NCBI GenBank assembly: GCA_023897205.1
Contig: JAHWDD010000010.1
Span: 2,046,001-2,110,000, forward strand
Source: Exophiala sp. HKRS030
Lineage: Eukaryota > Ascomycota > Eurotiomycetes > Chaetothyriales > Herpotrichiellaceae
Length of the DNA stretch: 64,000 nt
Reading direction: 5' to 3'
Under the pieces are notes generated by a model. It did not search any database. It was not told where the DNA came from and saw only the letters and a list, made by a program, of their open reading frames with translations. Made by a program: the position numbers and the translations under genes. Positions 22,045-34,385 of this stretch are shown here, in pieces. Position 1 is the first letter of the stretch. Each line of letters opens with the position of its first letter.

Positions 22045-22899
22045 ATGCATATCCGACCGTTCAAGTACGATGATATTCCTGCCCTTGTCACCATGACCAT
22101 CGAATGCGATGTCACAGATCCTCTGGCGAATTACTTATTGAAAGACATCGATAAATATCCCACGTCTCACCGACGCGGCATATACCACTTTGTCCGGTCA
22201 AAAATTACTGGGTCGGGCTGTGACATCACCTATGTGCTAGAAAGTGATCCTGAGGACTATGAAACAGCTCCTGACTCCTGGACTCGACAGTCTGAACGAG
22301 AAATCATCGGTGTAGCCACCTGGCAGCGCCATGGAACATCCGAAGTGGCGCGGAAATGGCAGAGGATTGCTCGTGGATCTATTGTCGACCAAGTCAATCG
22401 CATCTTAGTCGCGGTTGAAGACAGTTACAACTCCTTCTTCCCTTCCTTGAATCCTTGTTTCAGTATTCCTAATCTTCAGGCCGTCGAGTCGTTGGAGAAC
22501 AAAGAGTGGGATCCGGAGGTCTTTGATGAATATTGGTCATTACATTTTCTGCAGGTCTTCCCTGCGTGGCAAAGAAGGGGATTGGCGCGCAAATTGATGA
22601 ATGTGGTGCTCGACATTGCTCAGGATGAGGTGGTGCCAGTCGTTGTCAGCTCCAGTCCGTTGGGAAGTTTGGCTTATCAAGGTGTTGGATTTCAGAGTAT
22701 TGGGCTTTGTGGGTGTGATAAGTTGTTTGATGAGCTGGAGTACGGTGGTGATAGGATGCAGCTTTGGGTTTGGGAGCCTGAGCTGCCACAAGGATGGAAG
22801 GGGTCGTCCGACTGGGCTGGTAGGGCGAGGCGCAGGAGGGAGACGAGGTTGATGCTTGCAAACAATAACGGTGGGACGAACTCGTCGTCAATATCCTAG
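22045..22899 (+). CDS. GNAT-family N-acetyltransferase
   Basis: A single-exon protein of 284 residues. The GNAT fold opens with MHIRPFKYDDIPALVTM. The central sheet strand and acetyl-CoA loop are WSLHFLQVFPAWQRRGLARK (about 166-185), which includes the Q-R-R-G-L-A motif. The late strand VVVSSSPLGSLAYQGVGFQ is typical of the fungal branch that acetylates small molecules or unknown proteins. The C-terminus is basic and Asn/Ser-rich. The substrate cannot be inferred. The stop lies 36 bp from the 3' end of the convergent hypothetical gene. Confidence 0.88.
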   Translation: MHIRPFKYDDIPALVTMTIECDVTDPLANYLLKDIDKYPTSHRRGIYHFVRSKITGSGCDITYVLESDPEDYETAPDSWTRQSEREIIGVATWQRHGTSEVARKWQRIARGSIVDQVNRILVAVEDSYNSFFPSLNPCFSIPNLQAVESLENKEWDPEVFDEYWSLHFLQVFPAWQRRGLARKLMNVVLDIAQDEVVPVVVSSSPLGSLAYQGVGFQSIGLCGCDKLFDELEYGGDRMQLWVWEPELPQGWKGSSDWAGRARRRRETRLMLANNNGGTNSSSIS

Positions 22900-22935
22900 G
22901 CCGTGTCTTTCGCCGCTCTGAGTATGTTGAGGCAA

Positions 22936-23440
22936 TCAATTCTTGATCGACTCAGGCGCGGGTTTCGCTCCCTCGCCTTCTTGACCATCACCGGCAGCCT
23001 GCTGCATCTCAGAAATTCGATTGAACCAGTCCTGGCGGACTTTGGTCAGAGTGCCACAAAATGCGGGATACCGTTCCTCACGGTGGATAAGCGTGAATCG
23101 ATCCCAACTACCGCCCTTGTTGTAATCTTTGATTCCATAAACATCTGTGAGGATAAGCTTTTCCATGCCGACTGGACCAGAAGCCTCTCCTAGTTGAACG
23201 AAGTTCACACTAGGGCGACGACCCCACCACTCGAAGACGAAGTGCTCGGGTTTTTGACCTCTGATGAGACCGCCTGTTGTTCCATCTCGAGCAAACTGAA
23301 TTACTTCGAGAAACGTGCGAGTGACTCCGTTTTGAGAAATCTTTCTCTCGTATAAGAAGATGTCGTTTGGTTCGAAGACGGGAAGGTGTTTTTCTTGGCT
23401 GATAAGAGCGAAGAATTTATGACTGCTGGCTGCTGTGCCT
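22936..23440 (-). CDS. Hypothetical protein, 3' exon (5' end unresolved)
   Basis: A continuous coding exon of about 168 codons follows a TACTAAC branch site and CAG acceptor at 23441-23443. It reads SSHKFFALISQEKHLPVFEP, through FEWWGRRPSVNFVQLGEA, to a short acidic tail ending at 22936. It has no recognised domain. The upstream exon could not be fixed: the nearest in-frame ATG would need an implausible 25-nt intron, so the start probably lies further upstream (before about 23700). Convergent with the GNAT gene. Confidence 0.55.
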
Positions 23441-24095
23441 CTGGAGATATCGTTAGTAATGAAACCTCTCCGTCATGGCTATAATCATCGCGGCGTGCAT
23501 GGTGGAAGTAGAGTTGGAGGATTGAATTGCAGATACACTGGCTGCCTTTGTTGTTAAGAAATTCCGGCAGTGAGGTACGATGTCACGACGTGGCCAAAAA
23601 TCTTGGAAACACGAATATCATGTACATTCGATGAGAAAATCATGTCATCATGGTTAGTCGCCGAGTTCTTGAGGGGATTGATTCTCTACCGAAGAATAAT
23701 CTGCTCTGGCATCGGTCGGTCCGCATCGACATTCAGACCCAGGAGCAGTTGGCATGATATAATTTTTTCTTTCGAGGCCAAGACGAGTTGTACAGTGATG
23801 AAATTTCCGTGGGAAAGAGGAAACTCACAGTTTGATGTTAGGGATTGTCATTGTGAATACGTTCACATTGATGAGTGGGACGAGGCTGAGGTTCTCGGAC
23901 TTTTGTTGATACGTTCCGAGAATGAGGGTGTCACGGTGGGTGGGTGGGTGTGTCACGTGTGAGCCAAGTCACGGTGTCCCTTTGACTGCGGCGGGACAAA
24001 AAGTGAATTTATTATAGGAGACCTGTCCTAAAAAGTAAACAACTTCCTACATCCCAGGCACCCCGTCTGTTTGCGTCCTACACTCACATCTCATC

Positions 24096-24975
24096 ATGGT
24101 CAAATCAACGCAGATAGCACGGCTTGACGGTAAACCACCCGCTTCATTGTTTGCGACTCTTACATTGCGTTGTACTAACTATGCGCGTTCACTTAGGCCT
24201 GATGCTGGCCGCATCTGTAGATGATGAGCAGGTACATTCTTCCAGCACCTGGTCGCGAAACAACCTTGGGGACCTAACTTCTCTAGGTCGAAACAGAATT
24301 GTCTGAGGTCAAGTCGCAGTCCAAGATGATCTTCCGGCGACTGAACAGGAATTCCGAACAACAAGCAAGCATTGAATCCGGCCAATATGTTCTTCAGTAG
24401 GTACCCAGTGAGAGGAGGACCTATACGACGACGACGCCAGCACTAACTCCGCCCCAGTTATATCATTAGAGACAGCGTTTGTTTCCTGTGCATTTGCGAC
24501 AAGTCCTATCCGCGGAAGCTGGCCTTTACATATCTCTCTGATCTTGCGCAAGAGTTCACCACGATCTATCCATCTCAGCAATACCATTCCACCACTCTAC
24601 GGCCATATGCTTTTGTTGAGTTTGACACTTTCATCCAACGCACGAAGAAGACCTACCAGGACAGCAGAGCTAGCGCAAACTTGGACAAATTGAACGACGA
24701 ACTGAAGGATGTTACCAAAGTCATGACCAAGAATATTGAAGATTTGTTATACCGCGGAGACAGCCTTGAGAGAATGGGCGAGATGAGTGGCAGGCTACGA
24801 GAGGACAGCAAGAAATATAGGAAAGCGGCTGTGAGGATCAATTGGGAGCTCATGCTGAAACAGGTATGTCATACAATCGATCAGTATGGGCCGAGACCTG
24901 ACATGCAGCTAGTATGGACCTTTCGCTGCATTGGGATTCTTCGTCCTTTTCTTCCTATGGTGGGTATTCTTCTGA
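24096..24975 (+). CDS. SEC22: R-SNARE SEC22
   Basis: Five exons: 24096-24129, 24197-24231, 24287-24396, 24458-24863 and 24913-24975. All are GT-AG and in phase, encoding 215 residues, the usual SEC22 length. SEC22 is the R-SNARE for ER-Golgi vesicle fusion (family knowledge). The longin domain starts MVKSTQIARLDGLMLAASVD. The SNARE motif runs from LDKLNDELKDVTKVMTKNIE to DLLYRGDSLERM, with the central Arg in YRGDS. It is followed by a juxtamembrane basic stretch and a single C-terminal membrane anchor (YGPFAALGFFVLFFLWWVFF). The last exon codes only the anchor. Convergent with ELP5. Confidence 0.96.
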
Positions 24976-25082
24976 GACTCAGATGCCCGCCTTTGGTATT
25001 TTGGAATTTCCGACATGGGACGTGAAATATCTTGGCTTCTGAGCGAGTTCTTTCAGCAAGCGAGCTTCTGCGAGTTGACCAT

Positions 25083-26202
25083 TTATATTTCATCCTCTTC
25101 CTCATCAAAGTCGTCTTCGACACCCATATCGTACAAGATTCTGCCACCTTCACCCCCTCCACCTTTCTGCGCGTCAAAATACGGCAACACAACTCCATCG
25201 CGTTCTAGCCTCTGGCGTTCTGTCAAGCCAAGCTCGAAAGTCATGCCCGAGAGCTCCTCTTCAGTCATATCTTCATCCTGAGGTCTATGGAAAAGTGGGT
25301 GATCGTCAAGGAGGGTGATGATCTCCCGGAAGGCTTGTGGACCGGTCGTCGATGTTACTTTGGAGGCTGTGGGCAAGAAGTACCATTCCAAGACACCCCT
25401 GCCACTCTTCCGCCGGTGCTCAAGTTCGAGAACTAAACCGCGTTCTTCAGCCTTCAGGCTTTGATTACTCCACGCTTTTGGCTTCAGACCGATTACTACT
25501 CCTTCGACCTCCTCGCCCAGTCCAAATGCCGGAGCTGCAAGTGACCGCGCATTTGCAGATTTTTCTGTGAGAAGAAGTGAGAGAGAGTGCAACTTGATGA
25601 TAGTAGTGGCCAGATAGGTCAGGAGTGAAAGTGTCGAAGGAGAATATGCATTGAGTGCAGCGGAGTTATTCGACACCGGAGTTGGGACGTCCATATGGTA
25701 CACCGACACCAGGGATATCTGCTTCTCTGGGTGAGGGGGTTGTAGCAGGGTCGAGAGAAATGCGACCAAGTTCAAGTTAGAACCCGGAACTTGTGCGATC
25801 GATGAGAGCGTCGTCAATGAATCGATAATGATCAGATGCCCTGATCCACACTTTAGTTGACAAAAAAGACGTTTGGTGTGCATACGACATACTCTTGTTA
25901 TTACTTTCGCCGTTTAATATTTTCTGAACGTCCCTGACAATCCTCTCTGGCTTACAATCGCCATAACACTCCAGGAAGACATCAACGTCCTTCGGCCTGG
26001 CAAAGGTCTCAAATGATAGAAAGATGATGTGTGTCTTTGATAATTTCGCTCTTCGGATATATTCTCGTATCAGTGGCTTTGCAGATTGCTCGAGGCTGTC
26101 TTTGACGAGAGTAAATGGCGACGTAGCATCCCGTTGGTTTAGTAATTTTGAGATGAGAAGTAAATTGTGCGTTCTGCGATGGTTGATGTTTGTATGAGAC
26201 AT
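25083..26202 (-). CDS. ELP5: Elongator complex subunit 5 (ELP5/IKI1)
   Basis: Two exons: 25893-26202 and 25083-25840, with a 52-nt intron, encoding 355 residues. ELP5 is part of the Elp456 RecA-like ring of Elongator, which acts in tRNA wobble-uridine modification (family knowledge). The start region is LLISKLLNQRDATSPFTLVK, then DSLEQSAKPLIREYI. After the junction, RHLIIIDSLTTLSS is a Walker-B-like strand. There is no Walker A, as expected for ELP5. The C-terminus is acidic (GVEDDFDEEEDEI), also typical. The intron ends in GATCAG just before the GGCATCTG codons. Confidence 0.92.
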
Positions 26203-26638
26203 ACTGTGAAGTCAAGGGCGAGAGGTTGTTATTACTTGGATCTTAGTGTTTGCGATCTCCTTTGCTTCAGCCTTGTCTAAGAGTTGTCGAAATCATAAAA
26301 CATGATCCTACTCGGTGGAGAGTTTGAAACAGCCAGTGTCTTTCGCAAAATCACCAATGCGAGTATCGCCTTAATGCAGAGTTATTAAGTCTCTAGATGG
26401 CATTCATCACAGGAGACAATGTCAGCGCTGTAAATAGTTGGGAATATGAAATTTTGACCTTTGCTTGTAAGGATTTAGTACACATTCGGTCTCCTCGCTC
26501 CACCCTAGCCTCTCATCGGCTCACCGTATCGAAAGCGCAGAATGAAATCATCCAGTTTTGGTGTTATTGAGAAAACACGACGCCAGGCAGTGTTCACAAT
26601 CCCACCGAAACAGACGGTCATGAAGAGACTTCAAGCCG

Positions 26639-27471
26639 ATGGCACCAATCAACTCCGCCATTGACCATCTCACCAACCCTCTGGCCACCTCCCAACAACT
26701 CGCCAGTCTTCGAGATAATGACCCCGAAAATGGCCAGTCCATCAGATATGCGCAAGCACAGTTGACGAGTGTGGCTGGCATCCTCCTCCGTCTCCCGCAA
26801 GATGTGATAGCTCAGGCCATAGTCCTGCTTCAGCGATTCCTCCTATCCACCCGCCATTCGATCGCCAGAATTTCAGCGCCAAGTTACAATCCGCAGCTTC
26901 TATCTATATCGCAGCAAAATCCTCGGCTACGCCAGTCTCGCCCCGATCTGTCGTCAATGTCTACGGCTATTTAACGTCCAAGGCTTCATTCCTGGCTTTC
27001 ATAAACCCATCCGGAAATAATGGCCAAACCCCAGACTCTTCAGAGTACATCGTGTCTGAGGGTACATATGAGAAGGAAAGACAACGACTTTTTGTCTGCG
27101 AGAGCGCGATTCTCGCTGGTTTAGGCTTCGACATCCATGTTGCCCTACCCTACGGTCTGGCGTTGACATATCTACAAGCCCTGGGAGCTTCTACACCGAG
27201 TCTCTGCCGAAGAGTCTTTGAGCACCTCAATGGTGCTCTTCTTTCTCCGCAACTTCTCTACCTAACACATCAACCAAATGCCCTGGCTGCAGCGGCCATC
27301 TATCTTGCTGCGCGAGAAATCGAAGTCAAGTTGGTCAGCCAAAACTGGTGGGAGGTCTTTGATGTCGATAGAGAGGATCTTGGTTTCCTTGTGCTAGCGT
27401 TGGGCAGTCTGGAAAATTTTGCGGCTGCAGAACGTGAGAAATGGGAGGGAAGGTCATTGTCTTTGGATTGA
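26639..27471 (+). CDS. Cyclin-domain protein (transcription-type, cyclin L-like), frameshifted in assembly
   Basis: The first frame encodes MAPINSAIDHLTNPLATSQQ and the start of a cyclin box (QAQLTSVAGILLRLPQDVIA, then QAIVLLQRF). Family sequence then continues one frame away as NFSAKLQSAASIYIAAK, SPRSVVNVYGYL, a second fold with FVCESAILAGLGFDIHVALP, and PNALAAAAIYLAAREIE, stopping at 27471. The shift falls near the CCC at 26850-26852. No GT donor lies between the last good and the first resumed residues, so an intron does not explain it. One extra C restores an uninterrupted cyclin of about 278 residues. The partner CDK is likely transcriptional or splicing-related by family resemblance (moderate certainty). 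Confidence 0.8.
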
Positions 27472-28077
27472 GCAAGCCATGAATTATGATCTGCGCTGCG
27501 CTTGACCTCAATATAGACCCCCTTTTCGACTGCTTCTATGGTCAACGATAATCAATTGAGGCCATGCCATGAGAGAACATTCGGTCACCAGAAGTGACAC
27601 TGGGCTATCTTCACCACAGGCAACCTCATGCTCGACCAGTCCCTCACATGTTGATGTCGGAAGGTTGGATTTGACGCCGGGAATGCTTTTTGGCGGGCAT
27701 CCCTTTTACCTGTTGCGACTAGTCCCTGGGCTGAAAGCCATATCTTGATCTCATTGATATGAGCATTTGCTAGGTACGTATTCGGACATGCTACTGCAAC
27801 CCCTGCATTCGGGTCTGCCGTTGGCTGCGCTCGAGAGTTTTCTATCTCTCGTATACAAGTTTCGAATACCGATGGAATGGATTTTGTACTCACCATCACG
27901 AAGTCGATGGACAACCCAGCTTGAAAGCTATTGCTCCATGGGATGGTCCCTCTTCAACTTCGTATCCCCCAGAGATTCTTGCGATTGAATTCATTGGACG
28001 TCTGATCTGAACGTTGCGTCTTGACTACGGACCGAGGACACAATATGATGCTTTTGAGCAGTAAGTCAGTTGTCAGG
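27472..28077. other. Intergenic, no supported gene
   Basis: About 600 bp between the cyclin gene and the 3' end of the CorA-like gene. Short open frames on both strands (27585-27914 minus, 27767-27988 plus) show no recognisable domain. Confidence 0.5.
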
Positions 28078-30038
28078 TCAAGGTCCATTCCTTGGACGAT
28101 CCCAAACCCAAAACACGCTCAACGTGCCAACAATAAAGAGGAGAATGGACAAGACGGCGATCCACAATTGATTGTGGAAAAGTAGGTGCACTGGATGATC
28201 CGGCGTCGCACCATATTCTACGAAGATGGTACTGAAAAATTGCTAGATTCAATGAATCAGCTTGAAGGACCATTTGTTCAATTGAACCAGCGGAAGTGAA
28301 AAGTGGGACAACTAAGGGATTCCTCAACTCACCAATACCAGATTGGCCGGAAGATATACTAGAGCAATAACAGTGGCTACTCGCACGCTCCTTGCATCGT
28401 TGTATGCCCATTTCGATATCTCAGCCATTGCCTTCGTCTCATGTGAGTCATTTTCTGCAATCTGCTGGAGTTGGATGCTGGTTTTGTTGAGAAGTTCTTC
28501 GTTGCGAAATTGCAGGATAGAGTTGATCTGCGAGGCGAACGACATCCCTTAGTCAGGAGTTGTAGGTATTGAAGATCCAGGTACTTACCGTTGAAGTGAT
28601 ATCTTGCGAGAGATGAAGTAGCTCACGCGCTGTCGCTACAGAATTGGCCACTTCATCCGAAATACAGGCCATCTCTGTGATGAAAGCATCATGCAATAGT
28701 TTTGGTATTGCTACTGAAGTCATCACTGACTCGGCATGAGTAGACAAGGCCTTCAGGGTTCTTGTGGAGCCATCGAGAACGCTGCGTACACGGTGCAGCT
28801 TTCGACGGATTTCGTGGACTTTCTGACCCAGGGTAAAATCGAAATCGATCTCCGCAAAGGGTTTAGGAAAACACACTTGCTGATTCTGATTTTTCGATGT
28901 TAGATGTATACTTTGAGATGGGTTTGAGATTCCCTAGAGAAGACACCAAGAGAGGGGGTGGCAAGATCAACTCGACCAGATGGCTGCCAACGCATTGGAA
29001 CGACTCACCAGTAGCATCAGATTATTACTCATGTAGTTGAGATAAGACCTCATGCCTTCACAAGTGGATCCAATGAATCGAATATGAAGAGAGAGCGGGT
29101 GCAAAACCGCAGCCAACGAAACATCATCGACACTTTCGTTCCACAACAACGGAGGCTGAATAAGAATCCAGGACGAAACGTTGGCTTCGACATCGTACTT
29201 GTGATAGAGTACGGTCTGTCTCAAGGACCACGGGTCTTCGAGGTTTCGTAGATGTTTTTCAAGATGTCCCAGTTTGTAGCAAATATCTTCGACCAGAAGA
29301 GTCAGACGATAAGCATGCAGCTCTCACCTTTGGGTTCCTTGAAAAGGGTAGGCATACCATGAGATATGATTTTCTTAGCCTGCGTCTTGGTCTTGTCGTC
29401 GCTTGTCCCAGAATGCGTATAGCAGGTCATCAAATGCTCGTCCTCAGACCGTTGCTTAAAACCCATGCTCTTCACGAGATCTAGGAAACGGGGATATATC
29501 TGATAGAAGCCACACAGGATGTTGAACATCTCCAATGTGATCTTCATTCGACTCCATGAGTTCATTCGATGAATTGTCCTACAACAAATGTGAGCCTCAT
29601 GATGGAACGGACTGCTGGGGAATTGCGCTGCATCTGCGCTTTTACAACTGACATGATCCTTGTGCCTCCTGCAGAGACCGGGGCCTACATAGCCGATATT
29701 AGCTCGTGCCCTGGAAAACAAGGCTGGATTTATGGGAAGAAAGGTCATGCCTTGAGCAATTTCGATAGTTCCTCCGTTGTTGATATGATTTTTGATGCTG
29801 AGAACTTTCTTTCCTGTGGTGCATTCTGAATCACCTCTCCGGAAGCAGATGGTTCACTGCCAACTTTAGGACTTAGTTCTCGCACCTCAACCTTGCAGGA
29901 TGTTTGAGCCTTGACAAATAGCTGCTCAGCATCTTCTTTGAGTCTAAGCTGATACCTTTTCAAGTCCTGAGCATCAAGAGGATGTCGAGATAAGGTCGAA
30001 GGATAAGTCGAGTAGTTGGCTGGAACGATGTTTGCCAT
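28078..30038 (-). CDS. CorA-like membrane protein, multi-exon, first junction unresolved
   Basis: The 5' exon (from 30038) starts MANIVPANYSTYPSTLSRHP and ends near KIISTTEELSKLLK. Later exons are about 29580-29328, 29286-29009, 28879-28589, 28527-28333 and 28242-28078; these junctions are GT-AG and in phase. The middle resembles the fungal CorA-like domain: SWSRMKITLEMFNILCGFYQ, FLDLVKSMGFKQ and LEDPWSLRQTVLYHKYDVE. A long helix follows (INSILQFRNEELLNKTSIQL), then two C-terminal membrane segments, VRVATVIALVYLPANLVL and LWIAVLSILLFIVGTLSVFW. The classic GMN motif of Mg transporters is not seen, so ion transport is not assured. Between about 29745 and 29590 the frame changes and I could not place an intron. 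This may be another one-base break. Confidence 0.72.
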
Positions 30039-31163
30039 CTTGGTCAGATCTGATCCGCTGGTATCTCGATCTCGTCAAACCCCACGCTGCGCGAAGGTAT
30101 ATGAATTACTTCCTTCGCTTGGACAAAGCAGAGCAGCGCTATTGGTGCTGCGAAACCCTGCAGTGCGAGCGGGGTTTTGCGCCACTATGAAGCATGAGGA
30201 TTGCCTGAGCAGCCTAGGCGAACTCCAGCCTTTGTTTCGTATGACTCAAGGACACTTCCTGTCACTAGATGAGCAGCGATCCTAGGCCTGGTGCATTTCA
30301 ATACGGAGTGTTGAGGCCAAGATGCAGTCCGATCGTCATTGATGGTGCACTCTGCTAGGAGTATCAGAGTCGTTCTCATAGCAAATGCACTGTATCTTGT
30401 CATGTAAGGCTGAATTCAAATGAACGCCACTCCATGTCCTCCGATATTACGCCTTGTGATAGTGCTGCAGCCATGCGTCCAAGGCAACCATGCGGACAGG
30501 CAACAAGATATAAGAGGTGGAGACTGTTACACTGCCACATTCACCTCAAGCTTCCTTTCTATCAATCATTGCTAATCTTACTACATCCAAAATGGAAGCC
30601 ATCACACGCCTTGAGGCGAAATATGTATTGCAATCAGATCTACAACGTCTACTGGTCGCAAACTTCGGCAGGTTGTATTCAGTCAAGGTTGGCAAAGCCT
30701 TGCATTCCTATAGATGTGCTGAAGCGAACTTGACTTAGGTTGTTGGAGCGAATATCGAGATAAGAGCATCAAGGAAGCTCACACAGGTTGTTCTTCTTGC
30801 GTTCACCTTTTACATAATGGAATGCACGAACCTTTTGCTGACGAGACATCTTCAGGCTGAAATTGCTTCAGTAACGTGGCAGGAATAGTCGGTTCGAGTT
30901 GTATGGAATGAATGCCGCCTGTGTATGTACATCAGGTTGAGACAGGCAAGATTTGGAGGCAGGGTTCAGAATCAAGAATCCGGTGATGCAGCTCACCACC
31001 CCAGATGCATCTAGTGGCATGCCTTCGTAATTTCTGCAGCGCTAGGCAAAAAGGATGTAGATTCTGGTGTGGCTATTCAAATATCAGGCTGCATAGAACT
31101 ATTGTTTCCCTCAATTGAACGACTCTATTGTTTTCCCTCAAGCTACTGCCAATTCCTCGTGAA
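30039..31163. other. Intergenic, no supported gene
   Basis: About 1.1 kb between divergent genes, the CorA-like gene (minus) and the tandem kinase (plus). Only open frames under 100 codons occur, none with a recognisable domain. Both promoters should lie here. Confidence 0.55.
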
Positions 31164-34100
31164 ATGCCATCCCTTCAACTACTACAAGCATTGGTGGGGC
31201 AACTTTCGACCAAGCGCAAAAAATCTCTCAGTAATCATTACTTCTTTACTAGGGAAAGCCTCGATGAAGTCCTTACCCCACCAACGATAGCCCAGGCGGT
31301 TCTTGAATTGGAGTGTCTACCAGAAGATTGCATCAATCTCGCTCAGACGATAGAGCAAGACCTACTTGTAACATTCGCAATCGTGATCTGGATCCATCAA
31401 CCCGCTGCCATTGTCAAGTTCCGACGTATCGGCCACCATGACAGCAAACTGCCCCTCGGCGAGGCTGAAGTAGATCTCATCTTTGGCACAGGCAATGGCA
31501 CGATATTCTATCAGGAACATTTTCAATTTGTTCCCCACTTTTTCCGTCTCGATCAAGATCGTGAGATTAAGGAATTGGTGATATTACCGTTTATCCGCGA
31601 GGTCGGCACAATTGACACTGGGAGTTCTGGCGCAGTAACTAAAGTTGAGATACATCCATCATTACAAGACTTCAAGCCTCGTCCGGTATGATGCTGTGCT
31701 ACAGATATCAACTTGAGATATGATGAGAGTCTCACGAATCTATAGGACGGACCAGTTGTGGTCATTCGGAAAACTTTGAGGCAACGAGGATCAAGATCTC
31801 ACCGTTATGCACTTTACCAGAACGAAAAACGGTCCCTTCGGCTTCTCAACTGCCTGAGACATCCCAATATAGTTCCCTTGCTTGGTGCCTATGTGCATGG
31901 TCAAGATTTTTGTTTCGTTTTCCCTCTCTTAGATATGGATCTGGACTCTTTTTTTCAGCAGACAAATCGTTACGGTGCTTTTGAACATGACTTCACTTTT
32001 TATTCTGCTTTGCATGGACTTGCCTCGGCCTTGAGTCAGGTACATGACATTCGTCTTCAGGCAACAGCAAACGATGTCAACTTTTCGGGGATTGGATATC
32101 ATCATGATTTTCGTCCAGCTAACATCCTTGTGAATGCAAAGACTTTTGTTTTGGCAGATTTCGGTATGGGCTCCCTAAAACCTGTCGAGCAGGGATCACA
32201 AACTCCGTGGAAGGCTGGTACAGGAGACTATCTCGCGCCTGAATTTATGGATGATGATTTTGTACACCAGGATGTCGGGCGGGCAATCGATGTGTGGGCT
32301 TTCGGCTGCCTCATAGCAGAGGTGGCCACGTTCCTTAACGGTGGAACTGATGCACTGCTACAGTTTCGTCAATCTCGGCTGAGTGCAAATAATCAAACAA
32401 ACTGGGAGACGACATATTTCTATAACGAAAGGGGCTTCGCCAAAGAATCAGTGTTGCAATGGACAAGAGCATTGGCTTCTAATGGCCATAACTCCGCCGT
32501 TAGTCAACCACTGTGCCGACTCATTCAGGATATTCTCACTCCAGTGGCTCAAAGACCGAGAATCGCGACAGTCTCTTCGCGCCTAGCCAATATCAGTCTC
32601 AAAGCACATTTTCTTTCTGTTCTTGACATACTCACATCATTCTTGGAAAAGCCCGATACAAGGTCCTTTTCAGGAACACACTCAATGAAGATCTGGTTTG
32701 AGAGGGAACGATTTTTGGCGTTTGGCAGGGTATTATGCCTATATGGGCCCGACTCGGACAGTTCAGAATTGACAATCCCTGAAGTCACCTATGAAATATG
32801 CGTGAAGACTATGATTCAAATGTTCGAAAGGCTTCGTCGTGCTGAGAGTGCGGCGAAGTCTCGAGAAATTGCGGATACTTTTGAGCGTCCGCCTGAATTT
32901 GGTGACGGAAGCGATACTTCGACGTTTACTGGAATAAACAGCTCCGAAGCCCAAGCAATTCTGGAACAGGATATTCAAAATCTCACCCAACAGCTTTGGA
33001 ATTTACTCCCTGAAAGACATTCGAACAGAGTTGAATCTATTTGGGTCAACTCAATGCTTGAGATCGAAGACATAAATATGCTTGATCACCTTGAGCAGGC
33101 CCTAGGTTCCGAAAGGTCTAGAATTTACCAAGAAGGCGCAGCAATGGCTATGATGAAGAAGATCCGGCTCGAAATGGCAAACGGCGAAATCGGCGCATCA
33201 GATCCCGAGAAGATTCGAGTCCCTGACGGGTCTATTAGCGAGACAGTGAAACGTTATGGGCATCAGCTGGGCACATATCGAACAAGCAATGAAAATCAAG
33301 AAGTTTCAACGGTTATTATCGAATGGATGTACTACAGTGCCAACTGGCAAAGGATCCCAGCCCATGAAAGAGCAGTCGTCATGGCGCTGAAGGCCGAGGG
33401 ATTTAACGTCACTCTGCTGCCTCCGAGTCTCAGGATACTACACTGCCTTGGTTTTTACGAAGAACCCAGCAGGTATGGATTCGTCTACCAGATTCCAAAG
33501 CCACATACCCAACTCACTACCACACTAAATCGACTATTGTTCCAATCTGCAAGACAGGCAGCCACTGATCCATACCTGAACCAGCCTCTTCTGGGGGACA
33601 AATATCTGTTGGCTTTTTCCCTTGCGCAGACGGTAATGGAGTTGCACAGCATCGGATGGCTACATGAGAATTTACATTCGAACAACGTTTTATTCTTCAG
33701 CGGAGGACTTGAATCTCTTGATATCAGCCCAGATGATAGTAATCTAATCACACAGCCATATATCGTTGGATTCAACAAATCTCGACCTGGTGGGCAAGCA
33801 TGGCACACTGAAGGACCCGACCCCGATGCAGAGTTTCAAAGCTACCAACACCCTGATTATGCTGTAACGCAACACTTTCGAAATGGATATGACTACTACT
33901 CCCTGGGACTGGTCCTTCTTGAGATCGGCCTCTGGACTCCGCTCATGGGCTGGAGAAACAATCGAAAATATCTGCATTTGAGTTCTGAAGCATTTCGTGC
34001 TGTACTTGTGGAGACTTATGTGCCGCGTCTTGGTCCGCGTATGGGAAAGGTATATCGAGACGCTGTAAGGATGCTCTTGACAGATGGGCTTGACCCATTG

Positions 34101-34220
34101 TCGGCAAAGAGAGTGCCCGATCATCGACACGAGCGTGAGGTCTTCAAGCAATTTTTTGACCAAGTCTTATGTCCTTTGTCAATACTGTCAGGATCTTCAC
34201 ATAACTCTGGGTTGGAATGA
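31164..34220 (+). CDS. Tandem kinase-pseudokinase protein
   Basis: Two exons: 31164-31685 and 31746-34220, with a 60-nt intron (GTATGA...CTATAG), encoding 998 residues. Residues 1-145 match a module often seen before fungal signalling kinases. Kinase 1 has glycine loop GSSGAV (153-158), candidate ATP lysine in VVVIRK (about 183), catalytic loop HHDFRPANILV (about 293) and DFG (about 312); all key residues are present. After a helical linker (about 430-620), domain 2 has kinase C-lobe features but LHENLHSNNVLFF in the catalytic loop and GFN instead of DFG, so it is a pseudokinase. The second domain is closely related to the pseudokinase of the 14-15.5 kb gene (shared LH-NVLFF-like loop, GF-x-DFG position, YD-YSLG-VLLEI). 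It is convergent with the kinase-TPR gene, 165 bp apart. Confidence 0.85.
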
Positions 34221-34385
34221 GAAGTTATACTTCAATGTGTACCTCAATCTCATTTTCAACGCAGTTGACTGAGCAAGAGGTAACCTGAAGTTCGACGTCG
34301 CCAATGAACCACAGGTTCCGCTACGTAGGAAATTGCCGCTGCGTTCGGCACAATGATATCCTCCAGCATGAAATATAGCCAAAGA

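Noticed and set aside
23570..23962. 130-codon open frame (plus)
   Set aside because: No domain; it overlaps the likely 5' region of the hypothetical gene on the other strand.
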